A stretch of DNA of 64,000 nucleotides from Fagopyrum homotropicum. Lineage: Eukaryota; Streptophyta; Magnoliopsida; Caryophyllales; Polygonaceae. The notes beneath the pieces were generated by a model. It saw only the letters and a program-made list of their open reading frames with translations. It did no database searches and was not told where the DNA came from. This document shows positions 30,646 to 40,011 of this stretch, piece by piece; within the stretch, counting starts at the first letter, position 1, and the number at the start of each line of letters is the position of its first letter. The translations under genes were made by a program, and so were the position numbers. Location of the stretch: contig BSWB01000004.1 in NCBI GenBank assembly GCA_033239125.1, positions 119,669,235-119,733,234 on the forward strand, read 5' to 3'.

Positions 30646-32250
30646 TTGCTAGTGGTGGTATATGCTTTTGAGAAGTTCCGCTCATATCTTGTTGGAGCAA
30701 AGGTCATAGTGTATACGGATCATGCTGCGATCCGTTATCTCCTTATGAAGAAGGATGCCAAACCTAGGTTGATTCGGTGGATCCTCGTTCTTCAAGAATT
30801 TGATTTGGAAATCCGGGACAAGAAGGGGTCCGAGAATTCTGTGGCGGATCACCTTAGTAGACTCCCACCGTTAGAGCTTGAAAGAGATGACATCCCGATT
30901 GATGACTCATTCCGGGATGAGCAATTGCAAATGGTAGAGGAGTGCTTGTTCCAAGTGTCTAGAGGAAGTGAGCCATGGTATGCCGACATTGTGAACTATC
31001 TTGTATGTGAGGAAGTGCCTCCCGGTTTGTCATACGCCCAAAGGAAGAAGTTCTTCAAAGATGTGAGGCACTACTATTGGAGTAAACCACTTTTGTTCAA
31101 AAGGGGGCCGGATGGAGTGTTTATAAGATGCATACCGGAGGATGAGGTGGAGAGTGTGATCCGCCATTGTCATTCCTTGCCATGTGGAGGGCATGCTAGC
31201 TCACACAAGACATGTGCGAAGGTGTTGCAATCGGGCTTCTTTTGGCCAAGTTTGTTCAAGGATGTGCAAAACTTTGTGGTAGCTTGTGATGCTTGCCAAA
31301 GGACGGGCAACATCTCAAGGAGGAATGAGATGCCCTTGAACAACATGCAAGAAGTAGAAATATTTGATGTGTGGGGTGTGGACTTCATGGGACCATTCCC
31401 CTCTTCATGTGGCAACCTCTACATCCTATTGGCGGTTGACTACGTTTCAAGATGGGTAGAGGCAATAGCTTCTCCTACAAATGATGCCAAGGTTGTGGTG
31501 CGGTTCTTCAACCGAGTGATCTTCCCTAGGTTTGGAACACCAAGGGTGATCATAAGTGATGGAGGGAAGCACTTCACCAATAGGAACTTTGGAGCACTTT
31601 TGGCTAAGTATGGGGTGACTCACAAGGTGGCAACACCTTACTATCCTCAAACTAGTGGCCAAGTGGAGATCTCCAACCGGGAGATAAAGGGAATTCTTGA
31701 GAAGACGGTCTCCAAGACGAGAAAGGATTGGGCTATGAAGCTCGATGATGCCTTGTGGGCATATAGAACCGCCTTCAAAACACCGATTGGCACCACTCCT
31801 TACAAGTTAGTCTACGGCAAGTCTTGCCACCTTCCGGTAGATATGGAGCATAGAGTTTATTGGGCCATTAAGTGGCTAAATTTTGACCTCAAGGAGGCCG
31901 GTGAGAAGAGGTTGCTTGACATGAATGCTGTTGAGGAGATCCGTTTGGATCCTTACGAAAATGCCCGGATCTACAAGGAGAGGACCAAACGTTGGCATGA
32001 TAAGCGCCTCATCCCGAAGGAGTTGAGTGAAGGAGACCTTGTCCTTCTCTTCAACTCAAGGCTGCGGCTTTTCCCCGGAAAGCTAAAGTCAAGATGGACC
32101 GGTCCTTATGTGGTGAAGAAGATCTTCCCCCATGGAGCAATTGAGATAGGAGGGGAGCATTGTGGAGATTTTAAGGTGAATGGGCACCGGTTGAAGAAGT
32201 ATATCCCGGGAGCTCCGGTGGATATGGTTGCCCAACTTCACCTAGAATGA
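30646..32250 (+). CDS. RNase H end and complete integrase of A
   Basis: This is an open run of 534 codons. RNase H: VYTDHAAIRYLLMKKDAKP and NSVADHLSRLPPLE. Integrase zinc domain: RHCHSLPCGGHASSHKTC through VACDACQRTGNISRR (HHCC). Catalytic core: Asp in WGVDFMGPFPSS, Asp in ISDGGKHF, Glu in SGQVEISNRE, then WAYRTAFKTPIGTTPYKLVYG. C-terminal domain: RLRLFPGKLKSRWTGPYVVK and HRLKKYIPGAP, ending HLE. All DDE residues are present, so this is the most complete integrase in the window. The listed start is the first available codon after the frameshift, not a true start. Confidence 0.9.
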   Translation: MLVVVYAFEKFRSYLVGAKVIVYTDHAAIRYLLMKKDAKPRLIRWILVLQEFDLEIRDKKGSENSVADHLSRLPPLELERDDIPIDDSFRDEQLQMVEECLFQVSRGSEPWYADIVNYLVCEEVPPGLSYAQRKKFFKDVRHYYWSKPLLFKRGPDGVFIRCIPEDEVESVIRHCHSLPCGGHASSHKTCAKVLQSGFFWPSLFKDVQNFVVACDACQRTGNISRRNEMPLNNMQEVEIFDVWGVDFMGPFPSSCGNLYILLAVDYVSRWVEAIASPTNDAKVVVRFFNRVIFPRFGTPRVIISDGGKHFTNRNFGALLAKYGVTHKVATPYYPQTSGQVEISNREIKGILEKTVSKTRKDWAMKLDDALWAYRTAFKTPIGTTPYKLVYGKSCHLPVDMEHRVYWAIKWLNFDLKEAGEKRLLDMNAVEEIRLDPYENARIYKERTKRWHDKRLIPKELSEGDLVLLFNSRLRLFPGKLKSRWTGPYVVKKIFPHGAIEIGGEHCGDFKVNGHRLKKYIPGAPVDMVAQLHLE

Positions 32251-32287
32251 GACGCCCCCGAGTTTGGTCAAGCTAATGACCTTAAAG

Positions 32288-32311
32288 AAGCGCTTGATGG
32301 GAGGCAACCCA
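32288..32311 (+). other. Conserved post-pol block of A
   Basis: It contains the palindrome AAGCGCTT and a small inverted repeat TGGG-AGGCAA-CCCA. The same block is in B (55187-55210), C (37464-37487, minus) and, in changed form, D (17143-17168, minus). In C and D it lies about 0.75 kb before the third ORF. Confidence 0.75.
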
Positions 32312-33867
32312 TTGGTAACATCTTTCCCTTTTCGTTTTTGTTTTTGCTTTTGATTTTTCTGTTTTTGTGTGTTTGGTGTATGTGCTAGAGTCTTGGTAGC
32401 ATAGAAGCCTTGCATGGCATGTGAATGATGATGAATCCCTCATCAATTATGGGTGGAGCAGACCCGGGATTTGGACGGCTAGCGGTGCCTGGCGCGGATC
32501 CCGATGCCATGATGCACATTTAGAGCTCTCTACCATTGTTGATAGGATCATCCTACATCACTCCATTTGAGTAATCCCAAATACCAAAGCAAACTATTTT
32601 TACATTATGAGAACCCTCTTTCAATCTTCTTTACTTGAATGCCACATTGGGGACAATGTGTTTCTAAGTATGGGTGGGGTTTGCATGATCCTTTGCATGA
32701 TTAGCATCTAGGATAGTCTAATATTATCACATGTCTTGCATTGTATATACCCATTTCGAAAAAATCCAAAAAATCAGAAAATTTAAAAATTTTTAGGCTT
32801 GGATATGACCGTAATGATGAATCTTGTCATGTGGATTGGCTATGGATGGCCTTATGTGTTAAATTGATGAATGCATATGTGGACTTGAAGTACTTATCTT
32901 GAATCCCATGAATGATTTGTGATCATGATGGTTGTCTTAATTGGATTGAGTATTGAAAGTCGAAATTACATACTAGTTCTTGCACATCATCTAGGAATGA
33001 ATGAGGCAACTCATCTTTCTCTACTTCTCATCTTGATAATGATGTTTGAACACCTCAATTGATATAAATTTGACCTCTTTTGACCCATCCGGGAATAGGA
33101 GCATGTTAGTGTGTTGAGTGTGTGAAAAGCAAGTGTGGGGTGAAGTTGTTGATGAAAGAATGTTATGAATGAAGTGCTGAATTTGTTGTGAAAGTGTAGA
33201 CAAAAATATAGGTTTGGGGACGTTGGTTTAAATGACAAGTAACTCGGCACCATTCACATAATCGGGTGTTTGTGCCTTGCCAAAGTCAAATAAACCAATA
33301 GTCCTAACGAGCTTTGGTATGTGTGGCCGGTGTGGATGCACCTTGAAAAATAGAAAAAACCCGAGGACGGCTAATCACCAAGGTTTCGGCTTTTGTACAC
33401 CAATGCCATTGTCTCAAAAAAAAAAGAAAAAAAAAAGTGAAAGAAAAGAAGGAAAAGATGGAGAAAATATACACTTATGGGAAGTTGATCAAGGACAAAA
33501 ATTGTGGAGTTAGTACCATTCCCGGATTAGCATCACATAGCCTAGAAAAATCCCCACCTAATCACAACTTTTCTTGGCCTTTTATCTCACAAGCCCTTAT
33601 GACCTATTTGCATGTCTGTAAGACTTAGTAATCTAGATTGGATATGCTCTTGATCATCTTGACTTCTTCATTTTTACATTTCATGCATGCTTTCGAGTTA
33701 AGTACAATTGTCTTTCCGTGCCTTCATTTGTTTAACACATGATTGCTTGTCCATTGCCATGAAACATGACTATGAAGGTGATCCAATATTAGAAGCACAA
33801 CTCCAAAAAGATTTTGCCATTTTTCTGCATACATAAATCATGTCATCTCTTAGTCTATAGTTGGGAC

Positions 33868-33900
33868 TTGCTTGGGGACGAGCAAACCTTAAGTATGGGG
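33868..33900 (+). other. GGGA hairpin and polypurine tract of A
   Basis: TTGCTTG-GGGA-CGAGCAA (33868-33885) has a 7-bp stem with one G-U pair. After 5 nt comes AAGTATGGGG (33891-33900), then TATTTT and the LTR start TGATAAC at 33907. This is the expected plus-strand primer position. Confidence 0.8.
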
Positions 33901-33906
33901 TATTTT

Positions 33907-35740
33907 TGATAACACGATTTATGACTTAGGATTAGGCACTCATTTAGATAGTTTATCTACTCATTCATGCATGGTTTAGCACTAGTTCACGACGTTTGCA
34001 CTCAATTCACGTATTTTGTCGAGATAGACGTCTACACGGACTTTTGCATTGCTTTGTAGGTATTTTGGGAGATTTAGGAGCTTAATCAATACGTTTGAGG
34101 ATCGTTCATCAAAATGACACACCCTCGGACTCATTGGGATGCAAGCTAGAGGCTAAGGAAGACCCATGGGACCTTGTTGGTGCAAGCCATGCACCAAATC
34201 GTGACTCAATGATCCAAAGCAAGCTGAGGCACCCAAACCACGGTCACTGGCACTTCCACGGCCGTGGAACCTGACCGTGGTTTTTGCCAGACGGTTGTGA
34301 CAGCTGTGCCACGATCTCATGGCCGACTCTAGCAAGGTTGTAGTATAAAAGTGGTCCTACAAGGCTGAGAGAAGGACAGCTCCCATCACTACCATTCTCT
34401 ACCACACTCTCAACAAGAAGATTCTCTCATTTTTTTGGAAGCTTGGAAGAAAGCACCATTGGAGGAGGAGGAAGCTCCATTAGAGAAGAAGAGAAGAACA
34501 CACCATTGCTAGTCTTTGATTAGTTTTGTAGTGAAGATTTTCGGAATCGATTTCTAGAGTTGTAAGAATTGATTAAACCTTCTTTTGAAGGGTTGTGAGT
34601 CTTTCTAATCTTACTTTCAACTTGGTTTTACTTGCTTCACTTGTTCATCTCTTTCTCTTCATTATCTTGCAAATGGATGCTATGATTTAATGCTTGATGA
34701 TTTCGATTGTGTTGATGTATGTTGTTGGCTAGATAGATGTGATTCTAGGGTAAGGAAAAGAGGGTTGTGGCTAGGACTATGATAGGATGGACTTAGATTC
34801 GCTGTTGGATGATTCATTTGCTTGAACAAAGTCACTGCTGTAGTCCACGGTTTGTTCTTGCCAGTCCACGGCCGTGGAAGTGGTAGAACAACCCGTGGTT
34901 TGCCTGGTTCGTTTGGTTTGATGGATCTAAGTTTTAGAATGTTAGAATGTTGAAATCCGAGTGTTTGTTGAGTTAAATCTATCCTAGGGTGACCTAGTGT
35001 TAGCAACTAAGTGTTTAGAAGAGACCTACCCGGTGATTCTTACCCTTAGATTTCAAAGATGATAAACTCTAGGTAGTGGTGAGCCTCATAAGCCGCCATT
35101 GGACTAAGTGTGCTAGGATAGTTGTTTAGGACTTACCCTTCCGAGACCTACCCGGTGAGGATAGGTTAGACCCCTAGGCAACAATCCGGTTTGTGTAGAA
35201 TTCCATCCCTTAGGCTCTTTGAGACTTACCCGGTGATGAGACCTTAGGATTGGACTAGGGGACCATGAGACCTACCCGGTGATTGATCCCAATCTAGAAA
35301 CACTCACTCCCAATATATTGGAGTGAATCCAAGGAATGATTAGATAGCTTGAGTCCTATGCCATAACCAGAATTTCCAACCCCTAGAATCCGCTTTCCTC
35401 GCCTTGATTCATATCTCGTGTTTAGCTTGTTTGTTTGTGTTTATTTGTTAGCTTAGTTGGTTGTTTATTTCGCATGATTTGTGATCCTTGATTGATCACC
35501 CAAAAACCTACCAAAAATATTGAGATTTTCATTTCTTTATTTCTTTCTCTTTTCTAAAGCCTAGATCTTCACTAAATTTAATCACTAATCGAATCAATCT
35601 CACCTCAGTCTTTGTGTTCGACCTCGGAATACTATCCCTACTACGAAACGTCCCGTACACTGCGGGTTCGCTAGGAGTTAGGAGAAATATAACGAGTTAT
35701 AAATTTAAAGCTTTTGCGTGCACACGTTCTTAGCGTAACA
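33907..35740 (+). repeat. 3' LTR of A
   Basis: This 1834-bp LTR is paired with 24542-26365. It has a 10-bp insertion near 34429 (CATTTTTTTG) and scattered substitutions relative to the 5' LTR. TATAAAAG is at 34344-34351, CCACGGCCGTGG at 34256-34267 and 34866-34877. The four-copy 16-mer is also kept. Confidence 0.95.
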
Positions 35741-35745
35741 GCTGC

Positions 35746-36690
35746 TGTTGCTGCGTCTCTAGCGTCCTCAATAAGAGGAATCCACGCGGTGTACCAATAC
35801 TGAGGGTCAAATACTGAGAACTGAGATGACCATCTAATACCCTGAGGTGTAGTCTAGTCTCAGGGCATCGCCACATATGGCGTAGTAAGTACACGAGGAA
35901 CCAAGATCCTCCTCGTAATCATCTCCGGCAGACCAAGTACAAGCACTCAAATCTAAGTCCATGTAACTCGCGATGTGAGTCACTAGACCGCCACAACAAA
36001 TATCTCCCTTCGCCTTTTCCTTGATCCTGTGGAGATCCTCAGCCAACATCACTCCAAAGTTAGGAACTCCTCCGGTAACCATACAGTACAAGCTCAGAAG
36101 CTCCCCCTGTCTAATCTTCTGGGGCGTCTCAATATGCGCCAGAAGTGTCTCACTAAAGATCTGGTGGGCTAATCTGAAGGCGAGGTGGAAGATGTTACGC
36201 TCCCTAGAGTCTCTAGGTCTCCACCTATCAACATGCTCAACTACGTGAGCTATCTGGCCTCAGAACTCTCGAGCCACGGATCGAGAAGGAAAATCAAAAA
36301 CTGTGGGGGTCGGGAAGCCGAAGATCTCCCTCCAATGGGCCATCGGGACTAAGTAGTTCCGGTTCAGCAACCGGTACTTGATGGCCTGCTCTGTAGGCAG
36401 GTAAGTCACGGAGCTCACAAACTCCAAAGTCGGCTCAAGGTAGCTGGAGCTCTAATCTCAGTAAACTGCTCCAACCCTACCATAGCAATCATCCGCGTGA
36501 AATCATCATCTACGTAGAGGCAATCAAAAGCAGCGATATCAAGGAATCGCGGTGCAATCACTGGACGCGCAGCAATGCGGTCATAATCTACCCGGTGACG
36601 CTCATGGATCACCAGTATGGAGCGGCGAGAAGAAGAAGAAGGAGAAGGGGAAGACCTATCCCTTAGAACAAGTTGGCGATCTGAACTCAT
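35746..36690 (-). pseudogene. Third ORF (env-like) of C, N-terminal part
   Basis: The Met at 36690 (MSSDRQLVLRDRSSPSPSSS) starts a Ser-rich N-terminus. Then follow RVDYDRIAARPVIAPRFLDI and FTRMIAMVGLEQFTEIRAPA, which align with the D third ORF (YRIVQDRVVYASRFLHI, FLANTGLGDFLQKSAP). A one-base frameshift near 36425 shifts the frame to LEFVSSVTYLPTEQAIKYRL and PMAHWREIFGFPTPTVFDFP; a TGA follows near 36257. The frame from 36091 encodes GVPNFGVMLAEDLHRIKEKAKG and ICCGGLVTHIASYMDLDL. With 24098-24541 the gene spans about 463 codons, near the 459 of D. There is no signal peptide or membrane span. Confidence 0.75.
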
Positions 36691-37605
36691 TTCTCTCTCT
36701 CTCTGTCAGACCACCTCAGTCGGTTGTCAGATCTCAAGAACACCTCGGTCGAGACGCAGGTCGACTGAACCGAGGTAGAAGGTTGTTCGATCGTAACTCT
36801 CAGAAATCCAGTTATTTTCCCCCAATATCACTACCAATTGTTCCTATGGGGTACTTAAGCTCTTTTTCAACACAATGCAAGGGCAACCAAAACCCAATTT
36901 GATCGAAACAGTGGAAGAAGAACGAGTTAGGGTTTTTTTCGATTTACCCCAGATTCGGTCGATTCGGAGCGTTTTTGTTGTAGATTGTCTCTTGAAAACG
37001 GATCCTCAACTCTTTCCTTGCAGTTTGGAAGCAAGAATCGTCGAAAACGATCGAGAATCGGGGAGCGAGATGAATTGGGACGCCGCGGTCGAGAAGGTGA
37101 GAGAGGGAAGAGAGAGAATTCGAACCCCCTTTTATACCCTTTTCTGAAACTGTTGTCACCTCGGTCGAGATGGTCTCGACTGGACCGTGGTGATACGGAC
37201 CGAGGTGGATCTTCAGTAACCCTAGTCGCCTCGGTTGCTCAAGAATCATCTCGGTCGAGGTGTTGTGACATCAACCGAGATGTGTCTCAGTCAAACTCCG
37301 TCTTCTCAAGTTCTCGAACTTCAGTCCTTCCAGTGTTGCTCTTGAGTTGTATTCCTTCCTTAGAGAGTACCTGTTGTCTGTCTAGGATGCCAAAAACAAA
37401 GCAAAGCAAAGCAAAAACAAACTATCTACAGCTAGACTAGGAAAGGGAAAGAAAGCAATACCTTGGGTTGCCTCCCAAGAAGCGCTTGATTTAAGGCCGC
37501 TAGCTGGACCGTTCGGTGTCTCTAAACAAGGTATAGTGGTGCAATCTCTTCGACCTGAACTTCCGGTTTGTATTTCTTAAGTCTATGACCATTGACCTTG
37601 AATCC
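36691..37605 (-). other. Leader between integrase and third ORF of C
   Basis: No gene is supported. Multiple copies of the CCTCGGTCGAGG-type motif lie at 36713-36775 and 37156-37290. There is a CT microsatellite at 36692-36707. The conserved post-pol block (minus AAGCGCTT, TGGGAGGCAACCCA) is at 37464-37487. Short open frames on both strands (36552-37440) show no family resemblance. Confidence 0.65.
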
Positions 37606-38922
37606 TCAACTTGTTTTTCCACAAATCTCAACTGCACCATAAGGAAAAACATGTTTCACAACATAAGGTCCGGTCCATCTAGATTTCAACTTACCTAGAA
37701 TGAGGCGAAGGCGGGAGTTGAAGAGTAGAACTAAGTCTCCTTCTTTAAACTCCTTAGGAATGATACGCTTGTCGTGCCATTTCTTTGTCCTTTCCTTGTA
37801 GATCTTGGCATTCTCATAAGCGTTCAAATGCAGCTCCTCCAGCTCGTTGATGTCCAATAGCCACTTTTCACCGGCGTCTTTGATATCGAAGTTTAACCAT
37901 TTGATCGCCCAATATGCTTTGTGTTCTAGCTCAACGGGCAAATTACAAGACTTCCCATATACCAAATTATAAGGGTTGGTACCAATGGGAGTCTTGAATG
38001 CGGTCCTGTAGGCCCAAAGAGCGTCGTCCAACTTCATGGACCAATCATTCCTCGTCCTAGAGACGGTCTTCTCAAAGATTGCTTTAATTTCTCTATTTTA
38101 GATCTCGACCTGTCCACTAGTTTGAGGGTGATAAGGGGTTGCTACCTTGTGGGTTACCCCATACTTTGATAGAAGTGCCTTAAACTTCCGGTTGATGAAA
38201 TGTGTCCCTCCATCGCTGATTATGATGCGTGGAGTCCCAAAACGTGGAAAGATAGGCCAATTAAAGAACTTCACAACCACCATGGTGTCATTAGTGGGAG
38301 AAGCAATGGCTTCAACCCATCTAGAGACGTAGTCGACAGCTAGGAGAATGTAGAGGTTTCCTCCGGATGATGGGAAAGGTCCCATGAAATCTACTCCCCA
38401 TACATCAAAGATCTCAACCTCCTGTATGTTATTGAGTGGCATCTCATTCCTCCTAGATAAGTTCCCTGTTCTTTGGCATGCATCACAAGCGACAACAAAC
38501 GTTTGCACATCCTTAAACAATGTAGGCCAAAAGAAACCGGAACGTAATACCTTGGCGCACGTTTTGTGAGCGCTAGCATGCCCTCCACAAGGAAGTGAGT
38601 GGCAATGCCGTATGACACTAGTAACTTCATCTTCCGGAATGCATCTTCGAAGCATCCCATTCGGGCCTCTCTTAAATAGTAGAGGTTCATCGCAATAGTA
38701 ATGGCATACATCTTTAAAGAATTTCTTCCTTTGAGCATACATCAATCCGGGCGGTATTTCCTAGCAAACAAGATAATTAACAATGTCAGCATACCAAGGC
38801 CCTTTATTATCAGAAGTTTGGTAAAGAAAGTTTTCCACCAACTGAGGGTGAATGTTAGAAATAGGAGTAAGAAGTTTGTTATTCTCAGTTGACATCATCT
38901 CGATTTCAACCTCGGTCAAGGT
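37606..38922 (-). pseudogene. Integrase of C (two stops, RT missing upstream)
   Basis: From right to left it contains a linker (TENNKLLTPISNIHPQLVENF), GPWYADIVNYLVC, a TAG where B has GAG, YAQRKKFFKDV, then the HHCC domain (RHCHSLPCGGHASAHKTC, VACDACQRTGNLSRR). The core has Asp in WGVDFMGPFPSS, Asp in ISDGGTHF and Glu in GQVEI, then a TAA at about 38095-38097 and WAYRTAFKTPIGTNPYNLVYG. The C-terminal RLRLILGKLKSRWTGPYVV is present. All pieces are in the same frame as gag and protease of C. No RT or RNase H sequence lies between protease and this integrase. Confidence 0.85.
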
Positions 38923-39963
38923 CTAGAGAGGGTGACCGAGATGTTCTTCAGTGAAGAACACCTCGTTTGGTCCAGAAGGCGCCTCGGTCGAGGTACTGCA
39001 ACTGGGACCGAAACTGGAGATTTTCTTCTCCTGGATTAATCTTTCAAATTTAGCTCTTGGATCTTCTTCCAGTGCTTTTAAGCTCCGTATATCTGCATCG
39101 CAAGAAGCATCTATACCTTCCTCCATTAAGCTAAAGCTAATAACTTTTTTAAGTGGATCATTAGTAAGGATAGAGTTCACTAATTCTATTGATTCTTCTT
39201 CATCATAGATGTTGAAGATATCATCTTCTAGCGGCTCTCCTTTCATTACAGCAAGCAATGCAAACTCAACTTGATCACCGCCAATGTTGAACTTCAACTT
39301 GGCGTTCTTACAATCCAGATTGCAACCCGAAGTTGCTAGAAATGGTCTCCCGAGAATGATAGGCACGGGATAATCTACGAGAATGTCAAGCACAACAAAG
39401 TCTATAGGTAAATAGAAGTTACCTAACTTAACCAGAACGTCTTCCAAAATGCCCACGGGATGGGTAATGGAGCGATCCGCCATGTAAAATCGTATCTTCA
39501 CCGGATTGGGTTCACCAAGTCCGATCCTCACACATAGCTCCAGCGGGATGATGCTCACGTTGGCATCTAAATCACACAAGGCTTCACAAGTGATATCCCC
39601 AACTTGAATGGGAGTGCAAAATGAGCCGGGATCCCTTAACTTAGGTGGCATCTTCTCCTTCATGATTTGAATAAGTTCCGAGGATTTAGATGTCATCCTT
39701 ACTTCACCAAAATCTTCCAGCTTCCTCTTCCTTGATAGAATCTCTTTTAAGAACTTCCCATATGCGGGCCTCCCTAGAATAGCATCAAGGAAAGGGATGT
39801 TAATGTGTAGTTTATTCATCAAGTCAAGGAACTTACCAAAATGCTTGTCTAGATGTACTCTAGCCCTTGACTTGGGGAATGGAAGTGTTGGTTTATATGC
39901 AGGAGGTGGAACATAAACTTCAGTTTTGTCCGACGCTCTTTGAGACTCGACCTCGGTTGGCAC
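38923..39963 (-). CDS. Protease of C and its linker
   Basis: This frame is open for 346 codons and continuous with gag except for one TAG upstream at 40012. It shows RARVHLDKHFGKFLDLMNKLHI, ITCEALCDLDANVSIIPLELC, PVPIILGRPFLATSGCNLDC. The active site reads DLDA where A and B have DLGA, so the Gly after the catalytic Asp is replaced. After protease the linker includes SLMEEGIDASCDADIRSLKAL and a stretch (CSTSTEAPSG) encoded by one CCTCGGTCGAGG copy. The frame ends at TAG 38923-38925. The protease would mature Gag-Pol in the particle; the changed active site suggests it is dead. Confidence 0.85.
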   Translation of the reverse strand: MPTEVESQRASDKTEVYVPPPAYKPTLPFPKSRARVHLDKHFGKFLDLMNKLHINIPFLDAILGRPAYGKFLKEILSRKRKLEDFGEVRMTSKSSELIQIMKEKMPPKLRDPGSFCTPIQVGDITCEALCDLDANVSIIPLELCVRIGLGEPNPVKIRFYMADRSITHPVGILEDVLVKLGNFYLPIDFVVLDILVDYPVPIILGRPFLATSGCNLDCKNAKLKFNIGGDQVEFALLAVMKGEPLEDDIFNIYDEEESIELVNSILTNDPLKKVISFSLMEEGIDASCDADIRSLKALEEDPRAKFERLIQEKKISSFGPSCSTSTEAPSGPNEVFFTEEHLGHPL

Positions 39964-40011
39964 CTCGGCCGAAGTGTTCTTCGACTGTACCTGGACCGAG
40001 GTGTTCTTTGT

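Larger units (their letters stand above)
32251..33906 (+). other. 3' untranslated region of A (no third ORF)
   Basis: This stretch of 1.65 kb has no credible gene on either strand. It holds a conserved block after pol (AAGCGCTT and TGGGAGGCAACCCA, 32288-32311), a hairpin CACATTG-GGGA-CAATGTG (32643-32660) followed by AAGTATGGG (32666-32674), an A-rich tract (about 32757-32795), an A-rich simple repeat (33416-33440) and a second hairpin plus AAGTATGGGG module at 33868-33900. B has the same layout at 55150-56831. C and D carry a third ORF in this interval. Confidence 0.75.
24542..35740 (+). mobile_element. Athila-type element A, full length, target duplication GCTGC
   Basis: This 11,199-bp element is inserted in the third ORF of C. 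LTRs are at 24542-26365 and 33907-35740, beginning TGATAACACG and ending GCGTAACA. GCTGC flanks it at 24537-24541 and 35741-35745. Inside are the tRNA-Asp primer site, gag, protease, RT, RNase H, integrase, a 1.65-kb untranslated region and a purine tract. It has no third ORF. B is a close relative. Lesions: a 2-bp loss near 28252, a nonsense codon at 30176-30178 and a frameshift near 30600. Confidence 0.95.

Noticed and set aside
33011..33253. Minus-strand frames in the 3' region of A as a hidden third ORF
   Set aside because: Neither A nor B conserves a long frame there, and the residues do not resemble the C or D third ORF.
36552..37440. Plus-strand frames in the C leader
   Set aside because: They are antisense to the element, overlap the repeated CCTCGGTCGAGG words, and have no recognisable domain.
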